A stretch of 64,000 nt of DNA, from the NCBI GenBank assembly GCA_963853835.1, contig OY970825.1, positions 24,676,835 through 24,740,834 on the forward strand, written 5' to 3'. Below, piece after piece: positions 10,760 to 22,700 of the stretch (within the stretch, counting starts at the first letter, position 1; every line of letters starts with the position of its first letter). The translations under genes and the position numbers were made by a program. The DNA is from Calendula officinalis (lineage: Eukaryota > Streptophyta > Magnoliopsida > Asterales > Asteraceae). The notes beneath the pieces were generated by a model, which saw only the letters and a list, made by a program, of their open reading frames with translations, was not told the origin of the DNA and made no database searches.

Positions 10760-13700
10760 ATGACAATATTCATAACTTTCTATTATATTTTGATTCTTCA
10801 TGTAACTCTGCCCTTAGTTAATTCTCAAGATGATCAATCAGGTACAGAATTACCGACGATTTTTTATATACATAAGCAGCATGTTATATATATGTTTCAA
10901 AATGTGATATCCATATCACAAAATTACTTCCTTACTACAAGTTTTAAAACAGATTATACTAAGTTTGTTTTTTCCTTGCAGGTTTCATTAGCATAGATTG
11001 CGGGATACCCGAAGGTTCAAAATACACAGATGTAAGAACAGGCATAAACTATGTTTCCGACAGTGGTTTCACAGAAGGCGGCATAAGTCACGACATATCG
11101 CCGGAATATGCCGCCGACGCCGCCAGTTATTTATATAGCAGCACTCTTAGAAGCTTCCCCGAAAACATACGAAACTGCTATACTCTCAAACCAAAACAGG
11201 GGAAGAACAACAGGTATTTGATTAGGGTTTGGTATCTGTACGGGAACTATGATTCTAAAGGTAAGCCGCCACAATTTGATCTTTATATCGGAGCGGATCT
11301 TTGGAATTCGGGTTCTATTCCCGACCCGTCGATGCGGTATTATGATGAGATGATACACTTTGCCACGTCGGATTATATAAACATTTGTGTTGTAAACACT
11401 GGTCAAGGTGATCCTTTTGTTTCGGCGGTAGAACTTAGGGTTTTGGATATGGCCATGTATGAACCTAAATTACTATCAATGGAAGTCTTCGATCGGATTA
11501 ATTTTGGTACAACTCCAAATGAAATCAGGTCAGCGTTTTAGCTAATTTCTTAAAGCTAATCTCATAATTAGTTGTTAGTATATATTTGGAGAGTTGTCTT
11601 CCAGGAAGTCTAAGGGTTTTGCATAGTCTCAAGAGACAAATTCAAGCCATTGGATTAAAATGGTCATGATCAAATCCCTTAGCCACCTTCACTGTCAGCC
11701 AGTGCCGGCGGCCACCTCCGGCCGCCGTCCGCCGCCGCCGGTGGCCGGCGGCGGTGGTGGTGGCTGACAGTGAAGGTACTGGTGGTAATGGGGGTGGGGG
11801 TGGTATTGATGTATTGAAACACATGTGCTTCACTAAAATATAGGTGTTCCAAAATACAAAAAAAGCATATTACTTCGAAGCACATGTGTTTCAAGTCACT
11901 AAAAACACGAGTTTCTAAAACACATGGGAGCATATAGGGCTGTCAAAACCTGACACGACACGATAAAAATACACGAAACGAAATTGGGACGAATATGAAA
12001 TTTGAATTCGTGTTTGTGTTGTGTAAAACAAACACGAAGTCGTGTCGTGTCATGATCATGTTCAGAGATTAACACGAAATTGACACGATACTTAAGATAT
12101 TGTCGTGTTTTTCGTGTTTGTCGTGTTTTTAGCATGTAATAAGTAAGAAATTTGTTATTTATTTTGTGTTGTCGTGTTAATCGTGTTTATCGTTTTTTTA
12201 ATCGTGTCGTGTTCGTGTTAGCAAAATAAAACACGACTTCGTGTCGTTTTCGTGTTGAACGATTTCATGTCGTGTCGTGTTACTGGATAACACGAAACGA
12301 TAGCACGATTTGACAGCCCTAGGAGCATACGAAGCACAGGTGTTTCAAAGCACATGTTTCTAAAACATAGGGGAGCATATGAATTACGAAGCACATGTGT
12401 TTCAAAATGTGAAACACATGTGTTTCAAGTCACGAAACACATGTGTTTCAAGTCACGCAACACATGTGTTTTAAGTCACTAAAAACATTAGTTTCTAAAA
12501 CACATGAGAGTACACGAAGCACATGTGTTTCAAGTCACGAAACACATGTGTTTCACTAAAAACATGAGTTTCTAAAACACAGAGGAGCATACGAACTACG
12601 AAGCACATGTGCTTCAAGTCACGAAACACATGTGTTTCACTAAAAACATGAGTTTCTGGAACACAGAGAAGCATACGAACTACGAAGTACATGTGTTTCA
12701 AAAGGTGAAACACAAAACTTTCAAACACATGTGTTTCAAGTCACGACCACCACCGCCGGCGGCAACCTCCGTCCGCCGTCCGCCGCCGTCTCCGGTCGCC
12801 GGAGGTGGGTGGGTTGAAGCACGTGTGTTTGTATAGTTTGAATCTTGATCTTGACATTTGATTTTTTCTTGATCCAATGGCCATTAATTATCTCTTAAGA
12901 CTAGCTAAAATCCTTTGAACTACCTTGAACATTGGTTAACTAACTGTCTAGAAATATAACGAATTTTCACCGATTTTCTACTGCCATATTGTGTGTATCC
13001 AACTATCACTTTTTCTATTATGTCTAACAAACTTTAATTTTTTTATCATTTAATGTATTCAATCTACTAAAAGAGATAAGAGCATAAGACATGTTAAACA
13101 TATATGGTTGTTACATCAACAAAATTACCTACTACTTATGAAGATGTCACAAGATATCTAGAAAGTAATATTAATTGGACATGTAGTACAAAATATAGGT
13201 AATCGTTCATGGTGTTTCTTAAATTTTGTGTAGTTCTAAGACCATGTGTAAGAGAGCGACCAAACGCATGAAAAATCAACATCATATTAGGTGTTTCTCT
13301 TCCGACCACACATATTAAAAATCCCGACCAAACTCACGTAGATGGCAACCAAACTCATTCACAATTTTATATATATGGAGGGGTATTTTGGTCATTTCAC
13401 ACTCAAATAAATTTTGACCCCATTTTCTTATCTAAATTTCCTTTATTTATTTTTTTATTATTTTTTCATTAAAAAAACAATATTATTTGATAATCACATG
13501 TAATGATTCGTATAATTACATGTGATCAAATATACAATTATATGTGATTATCACATCATGTTTTTTAACGAAAAAAACTAAAAATATAATAATAATTTTT
13601 TAAAAGAAAAAAAGAAGATAAATATTAAAAGAAAAAATGATGTGAGTGTCAAATGACCAAAATATATCTCCATGTATAAAATATATAAGTAATTTTGACC

Positions 13701-16700
13701 ATTAACTGTTATTGATAAATGATTAATATGTGTCTTTTTGGTTTGGACTACACAAAAATTGAAAGTTACTTTGATCACATCACAGATAATCTAAATCTTG
13801 ACAAGTTGGTTATATTTTAAGACACTTATAATATAATGTTAGCTATAAATCTGAGCTATAATCAGATTTATGTAATCATAAGTAGGAGTGTTTACTATTC
13901 AGATATAACCGGATTGTCTAAATGGACAATTTGGATTGAATCATTTGGATTGGATTTTTGGATCGGTTTGAACTTGAACCAAATTAATATTTGGTTTTCG
14001 GATTGGATTTGGTTTTCATTGTAAAATCCGGATTGTCCAAAAACTCCAAATAGTAATATACATATATTTAAATATATTTAAATTCGGATTGGACTTTTGC
14101 ATGTATTATTGTAAATGTTACAAGCTATGAATTAGACTTGTTATTATGTATAAAGTAGTTTATCATTTTAAAATTGTACATATTAAACTTAATATTAATT
14201 ATGTTATATACTTTTGTAGTCTTATGAAGTAAATTAAGAAGAAAAAAAAACGGTTTTGTTCGGACAAAACCAAACCAACCAAATTTTAGTTTAGTTCGGA
14301 TCGGTTTGGTTTTAAATTAGTTTGGATCAGTTTGGTTTGAACATTTAAAATTCAAAAATCATTTGGATCCACCTATTTGGTTCGGATAAATCTAAATTAT
14401 CCAAACAAACACCCCTTATCATAAGGACTAACCTCAATGCCATAACATATATGGCATAATCTCTGCCAGAATACATTTTAATATTTTGGATTTAGCTGAC
14501 TAGGTCTTCTACTACCCTGAACTATTAAAGGTGCAACGTTATACCATGAACTTAACATAATAGTCGAGCTAGTACCTAGACTCATTAATTTGATAGCGTT
14601 TTCTTACTTGACTTACATTCGTTGGAGCTTTTGACTAACTTAAAACTATAAGTTCATCTCAATATATTGATATTGGAATCCAAACATATGAGAAAACAAT
14701 AACAAATTAGTGAGTATGGTACTAAATCGATCATTTTGTCAAGTTCAAGCTACCATGCTAAACATTTAATAATTCAAGTAGTAGATGAACCTAGTCAACC
14801 AAGTTCAAGTTAATAAAGTGAATTTTGCCCATATTTCTCATGACGAAAGGGCATCATGTTTTTGCTCACATATAGGTATGAAGATGACAAGTATGATCGA
14901 GTATGGTATGTTCGTTCTTTGCCAGCTGGCTGCAAAGTGGTACAAACACAAACGTCTGATAAAATTTCCTCTGATCCTTTAAAAGTACCATCAAAGGTCA
15001 TGAGCAGTGCCATTACACCTAATATCTCTACCGACAGCATAATCTATACATGGAATGCTACTATTGCCAGAAAGTATATCGTTTATCTTCACTTTGCTGA
15101 AGTTGAAATCCTAACCGAAAACCAGAACCGAGAATTCAATGTTTATATTAATGGGAACCACTGGGATGGACCACTTACTCTATCAACTAACATAACCACC
15201 ACCCTAAAGACTACAACTCCTCTTACGGGTTTCTCAAGCTATACAGTCGAGATAAATAAAACCGAGAACTCGACCCTCCCTCCTCTAATCAACGCCATGG
15301 AAATCCAGATTTTGAAGGAATTCCAACTACAACAAACACAAGACCAAGATGGTAATAATTTGGGTTGTTTCCAAAAGCAGACCTACTAAAATCCAGAATT
15401 CCCCAAAAAATTACTTTCATTTCTTCCCAAAATAGACCGTGAGATTGTGCGACTTCACAAAAAATTTGAAAAGTGTGGTCTGGTCGCACAAAAAATAGTC
15501 TGATCGCAAAAAAAAACATTTGGGCCACAAAAAAAAAACATCTACCTACCACATTGAGTCGCACAAAAAAATTAAGTTGTCCTTGGGAAAAAGGGTCTAT
15601 TTTTGGTCTATTTTGTTAATTATCTCCAATACTTTAGGGTTAAGTGCTAGAAGTATGTGTCTATCAAATTGTTATTTTCTCAATTATGTGTAGCAAACTT
15701 TGAATTTTTACTAGAAGAGGTAAATAAGTGGCATGACACGTACAGTTACGCTAATGTATTGGCTGAGTTGGCATAACGTGGCATCTTATATATTTGTCAT
15801 GTCAACAAATTTAATTACGGGCTACTTGATGAACAGGTCACCTAATACATAGAATATAAGGAATTGAAAGTTTGTTACATACAATTGAAAGAAAAGACAG
15901 TTCGATACAATACATAATATATCGTGTAAATTATACATTTTTAATGCTAATAATCATGCTCTTTTCCCGTTGACTTATTGTTAAATTAGCCGCTGCAATA
16001 TGGAATACAAAGTCAACGTATGGATTAAAAAGAAACTGGCAAGGAGATCCATGTGCTCCCCATACATTTCTTTGGGATGGTCTTAAGTGCAACTATAGTG
16101 ATCCTGGGGCAGCTAAAATCATATCCTTGTAGGTACTACAAATTACATTTCACGACCATCATTAACAGAGGCATTAGTGACACGAAGAAAGTGTCACTAT
16201 ATCTATTTTTTCAAGTGACACTTTTGTATTAGAGATTTAGAGTAGTAAAAAGTCCTATTTTTCACCAAAGAGTGCGACTAAAATTTAAATTTTGATTTTA
16301 ATTGACACTAACCGTAGGGGGTGATAATTTCTGACCGACCGGAAACCAGACCTGAGAGGGACACGAAAATAGTCCTCATAAACAAGTATGGGTTGAGGCG
16401 AATAAGTTTCAAGTCAGTTTGGGTCGAGCCGACTAACTCCTTTGTTAACGGGTTAGGTTTGGGTTGATGATAATATAAATGTGTCGACATGTCAAAACTA
16501 ATAATTTTTAAAACATGTTTAAAAATAGATGGATTTTATACTTTAATTGTTTATAAATGTATTTGAAAATAAATATATGTAAAAAAAATAGATATACAAA
16601 CTACATATTATGCTCTACATCACATTTAATAAGTTGACATGTTTGCCCCGTTCAAAGCGCTAACATGTTTACCCGATTAACTAAACGGGCTATATGGGTC

Positions 16701-19700
16701 GGGTTTAAGTCACTATAACTAGGTTTTTACCAACTAAGTCTTGCCCACACTTTTCTATATGTAGGTAAACACTTGACACTTTAATAACTGATTTTTTTAT
16801 TTTTTATTTTACTTTTAGTGACCATTTGCTGATTTTTTTGGTCACTGTTTTTTTTTTGTTACATTAGTAACTGACAGTTTTCTTGTAAACTTGCTGTAGA
16901 AATCTTTCGTCTAGCGGATTGAAAGGAGAGATAGCTACTGCCTTGGCTAATCTCACTTTGATAGAATCATTGTAAGTTATTTCTTATATTTTTGTAGTCT
17001 TAACATATTAAAATGTTGTACAAAGTGCTTATATGTATCTCTTTTTTCCTTTTTAGGGACTTGTCCTACAATAACTTGACAGGAAATGTGCCAGAGTTTC
17101 TCGCCCGACTAGACAATTTGAGGATTCTGTAAGTTACCCTGTTTTCGATATAGGATCGAAATAGTTTACATTATATATAATCGATCATTCAATGAAATGG
17201 TATTTTTTTATATAGCAACTTAAAGGGAAACAACTTCACAAGACCACTTCCAGACAAACTTCTAGCAAAATCAAAGAAAGGGCTGTTGCTGAGGTTTGTT
17301 CCTCACTTTTTAGCTATATTCTAGTTGAGCATCTGGTTTTGGTTATTTCTTAAACCCAACATTTCGCATTTCGGTCTGGTTTTAGAAAAACCAAAACAAA
17401 TGTTTGGTTTAAGAAATAACCAAAACGAATCAATCAAACCGCCTCATTTCAATACCATGTAAAAATATCTACAATTTTATGACACTTAGATCCACAAATG
17501 TTGTTTATAAAAGAATTAGTTTTGTAATTCAAAAGGGGATAGTGGTTGTTGTGATACGAACCGGTAATCAAAGACACTAGTCGAATGCTTATTATTGATA
17601 ATCCTGGAATTAAAGAACCAGGTTTCTCCCTAATACAAGAACAATGAAAATAACGACAAAATAATTCCTACCCTAATGGGTTTGGCCGAATCCCTTATAT
17701 AGGGTCGGTTCCCACGACCTTAGCCAACAAGGAAACGAAATCCTAAATAAAATAACTTCCTAATAGATAAACTTAAGCATTCGAATATTATGATAATGAT
17801 AGACTTCACTTGGGTTTCTTCCTTCGATAAACTTGACCCCATTTGGCCGACATATCACGAGTCGTATCATTACCCCCGCCCCAAAGACTCACCTTGTCCT
17901 CAAGGTGAAATTCTGGGTACTGTGCGTCAATACGTTCCGCATTTTCCCAAGTAGCCTCTTCCGCAGCTAGGTTATGCCATTTAATCAAGACTTCTAGACC
18001 CTCAATCCCTTCACGAAGGCCCATAACAAGTTCGGGTTTCCACAAGTCCTGCGAACGTATCGATATATTGTCGGGAAGGACGGCCTCCACCTGATGTGTA
18101 CCCACCACTGCTTTTAATTGAGAAATGTGAAAAACCGGGTGAATCAATGATGTATCCGGTAACTTCAATCGGTATGCAACCTTACCAATGCGTGAAAGGA
18201 CCTCATATGGTCCATAATATCGAGGTGCTAACTTAACGTTCATTCTGTTAGTCACCGAACTTTGGCGGTAAGGTCGTAACTTTAGAAACACCTTATCCCC
18301 GACCTCAAACGTGACATCTCGACGGTGACTGTCCGCTTTGTGTTTCATTATTTGTTGTGCCCGTGTCAACTGCGTCTTCAATTCTGCCATTACTTGATCA
18401 CGTTCACGTAAATATTTGTCGACCTCGAAAGTGGTGGCTGTACCCTTATCGTATTGTAACAATGCCGGCGGATCCCGACCGTATAAAACTTTGAAAGGGG
18501 TCATACCAATGGATGAATGAAATGACGTATTGTACCAGTATTCGGCCCATGGTAGCCATTGAACCCATTGTTTCGGTTTTGTGGACGAAAAACATCGTAA
18601 GTATGTTTCTAGACTGCGATTAACGACTTCTGCTTGCCCGTCCGTTTGAGGATGGTACGCCGTACTACGTTTCAATTGTGTGCCTTGGTATTTAAACAAT
18701 TCACTCCAAAAATGACTGACAAAGACCCGGTCTCGGTCCGACACAATAGAACGTGGAACCCCATGAAGCCTTACGATATTTCTTATGAAGGCGGCGGCGA
18801 CTGAAGCAGCCGTATACGGATGTTTCAAGGGCACGAAATGAGCTGATTTGCTGAGCCGGTCTACGACTACCATAATGACGCTAAACCCTTCCGATTTAGG
18901 CAGCCCGTCTATAAAATCCATTGACAAATCCTCCCATATTTGATGTGGCAAGTCCAGCGGTTGTAATAACCCTGCGGGAGATAGATTCGAATACTTGTTT
19001 CGTTGACATACGATACATTCTGACACCATTTTAGCGATGTCTTTTTTCATACCGATCCAAAAAAATTCAGTAGCGATGCGATGATACGTTTTATGTGCGC
19101 CCCCGTGACCCCCGGCGGGCCCTGTATGTAACGCGAGAAACAAACGAAGGATCCATGATGATGTTCGTGGAAGCACGAGCCTACCTTTGTACTGAAGGTT
19201 ATCATCTACTACTGTATAATGTTCGAGACCATCTTCTTTAGCCTCGACCCGTGCCCGGATATCCGTAATTTCTGTGGTTTGCCTTAGCTCGTTTAACAAA
19301 GAATGATCGTCACGAGTGCGGATAATGGTAAGGTCGGAAATTTCGAGGAGCTTTTCCTTGCGGGACAAGGCGTCGGCAGCACTGTTTTCACACCTCGGTC
19401 GGTACACAATTTCGAATTCGTACCCTGAAAGTTTTGAGATCCATCGTTGATGTTCCCCGGTGATGACTCGTTGTTCTAACAAATATTTTAGGCTCCGTTG
19501 GTCGGTGATGACCGTAAATCGTCGACCTAATAAGTATGGTCGCCACGTCTGAATGGCGAGTACTATAGCCATGAGCTCGCGTTCGTAAACGGATTTTAAT
19601 TGTGCACGTGGACCAAGTACTTGACTGTAATAAGCGATCGGCCGGCCATTTTGTGATAGTACTGCCCCAATTCCGTACCCCGAGGCATCGGTTTCTAGGG

Positions 19701-22700
19701 TAAATGGTTGCGTGAAGTCGGGCATGGCTAGAACCGGTACTCTTGTCATCACTTCTTGTAGTTTACGGAATGCTAGGGTGGCCTCCTCGGACCAGTGGAA
19801 CCCGTCTTTCTTTAACAGATCGGTGAGTGGTCGTGCAATTTTCCCGTAATTTTGCACGAATTTCCGATAATACCCCGTTAGCCCTAAAAACCCGCGTAGT
19901 TCCCTGAGTGTTTTCGGTTCGGGCCATTCTGTCATGGCGGTGATTTTGGAGGGATCTGCCTTGACTCCAGTTGCGGTCACGATGTGACCGAGGTAGTCAA
20001 CTTGCGGTTGACCGAACACGCATTTCTTCAGATTACAGTACAATTGTTCGGCTCGCAGACAATCAAATACGGTGGTGAGATGCCCTATGTGTTCTTCGGG
20101 GGTGCGGCTATATATAAGTATATCGTCAAAAAACACGAGTACAAACCGTCTGAGAAATGGTTTGAATATCCGGTTCATAAGGGCTTGAAACGTTGATGGG
20201 GCGTTGGTAAGCCCGAACGGCATCACCAAGAATTCGTAGTGACCCTCGTGCGTGCGAAACGCTGTTTTGGGGATATCCGCGTCCTTCATACGGATCTGGT
20301 GGTAACCGGATTTTAAATCGAGCTTACTGAAGATCGTGGCCCCGTGTAGTTCATCAAGTAATTCATCAATCACGGGGATCGGAAATTTATCAAGGACGGT
20401 TGCCTTGTTCAGTGCACGGTAGTTAACACAAAATCTCCAGCTACCGTCTTTCTTTTTAACCAAGAGCACTGGACTCGAGAACGGGCTGTTACTCGGTCTA
20501 ATGACCCCCGCGTCCATCATTTCATTAATCAAACGTTCGATCTCATCTTTTTGCAGTTGAGGGTATCGATAGGGGCGCACGTTGATCGGCTCAGTGCCCT
20601 GTTTCAGTAGTATTGCGTGCTCACGATCGCGTTTTGGTGGTAGACCTGCGGGTAAATCAAAAACATCAGAATAATCTGTTAGTATCGGTTTCAGGTCGGG
20701 ATGTGCTTCGGCGACCGTGGAGTTGGTGTGCTCCAATGCGATCAAGTACCCTTCCGTAAGTTCTGCCATTGACCGCGCTAATGATTGTAAGGACGCTTGG
20801 GCTCGCCGTAGTCCGGGTTCTCCCCGCAAGATAATGCGTGACCCGTCTTATTCAAAGGACATTGTGAGGGTACGCCAGTTGACGTGTGTCATACCCAGCA
20901 TGTAAAGCCACTTCATGCCGAGTATGATGTCTGTACTACCGAGTTCAAGTGGGTAGAAATCTTCTTCTAACAATAAGCCAGGTAACTGTATGGGAATGTT
21001 TTTACAGATTCCGTAACACGCGTCCACATTACCGTTACCCAATATGACTCATGTTTTCCTTTTTCCCGTGATCCGCAAGTTCAGTGGCTCGATTACCTGA
21101 AGAGACAAAAAATTGTGGGTGGCACCACAGTCAATTAATACGATTACCTCATACCCGTTGATGGTGCCTCTTAGCTTCATGGTGTGTGGCGAGGTTATGC
21201 CGGCGACGGATTGTGCAGATACTTCAACGAAGTCTAGATGCGGGTGTTCCGGTTCGGACTCGTCGTCCTCCTCTTCCGTCACCACGAGCACTTGTATTGT
21301 TTTCTCCGGGCATCGATGACCGGGAGCGTACCTTTCGTCACACCGGAAGCAAAGCCCCTTCGCTCTTTTGTCGGCATATTCTGTCTCCGTCATGCGTCGG
21401 TACGGCTGTTTTGTTGGGGCAGCGGCTGTTTTCGACCCGGCGGTGGGTGTCGTGTTGTTTGTGCTCAGGTTCGCCCCACTCGAGCCACTGGTATTCCGAG
21501 TAAAAGCGGGTTTATACCCGGTCTTAATTCGTTCGTTTGTTTTTGCCTCGTCAATCATAAGGGCCAGTTTCATGACTTGTGTGAGACCGGTAGGTTGTAA
21601 AACCCGTACCGAATTTCTCAGTTCCGGTTTTAAGCCATTAACGAAAGTACCTTCCAACACTTGTTCCGGGATACCTTCGAGTTGAGCCGCCATGGCCTCA
21701 AATGAGCTCACGTATTCCCGAGCCGTTCCGGTTTGCGTGATGGCTAGGAACTGTTCGTGCATATTCCCTTCCTGAGATGGTTGGAACCTGTCGAGTAGTC
21801 GGGTTCGTAGGTGATCCCAGCTCCGGAAGGGTTCCCGGCGGTCAATCCACCTGTACCAGGCTAGGGCCTGCCCCTCTAAGCAGATTGCGGTCGCCCGCAA
21901 TCGTTCTTCTGATGTAGTGAAACCTTGCACATCAAAGAAATGTTCAGCCCTGTAGATCCAACCATAAGCGTCGTCGCCATCAAATATGGGCATCTTGAGT
22001 TTTCTCAGCCGGTGATCCGCCCCGGGTGGCCACCCTCGGTTTCCTGATTGATCAAAGCCGCTGCCCTGACCGTTCTGCCACTGCGGTACGCCGCGCGCCG
22101 GGTAGAACATGTTTGGTCGAGACAGATCGGGCTCGCTGGGTTGTTTGTTACGGTTCGAGGAACCGCTACCGCCAGCATTGGCTGAGAATATGGGAAAACC
22201 CTCCTCGTCAAAGCGATATGGTTCACTTGTGTTGTTGAACGCCGTTAGTGGTCGTAGGGTTGGGAGCTGTCGGGTGGTAGCCACGATCGGCACCTGCGTG
22301 GTGACCTGTGTAGTCTGAGTGGTGGCGGTACGGTGGGGTGCGGCAGCCAGTGGTTGCGTTGACGGCTGCGGCCCATTCGGAGGTGGCGGCGCCGCCATCT
22401 GCTTCAAGCTCAAAAGGATTCCCATCATCTCCTCGTGCTTGCGATTCGTTTCATCGAACCGGTTCTGGACCTCTGTCTGCATCTCCGCCATTCGTTGATT
22501 GGTATCGAATTGCATTCGCTCCATTCGTTCCTGCAGAGAGGAGATGATGGTCGGTTCCCACGACCTTAGCCAACAAGGAAACGAAATCCTAAATAAAATA
22601 ACTTCCTAATAGATAAACTTAAGCATTCGAATATTATGATAATGATAGACTTCACTTGGGTTTCTTCCTTCGATAAACTTGACCCCATTTGGCCGACATA

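Noticed and set aside
11642..11933. Arg/Pro-rich minus-strand frames near the GC-rich block
   Set aside because: Created by CCGCCG repeats in the inverted-repeat element; no start context or homology.
12495..12836. Repetitive frames with a MCF..HVF pattern on both strands
   Set aside because: Translations of the AAACACATGTGTTT tandem array.
16313..16740. A further hAT-like element starting TAGGGGGTGATAATT in intron 4 of the kinase gene
   Set aside because: No matching right terminus or duplication found; at best a truncated copy. A similar TAGAGGTGGCAA start at 25074 also lacks a right end.
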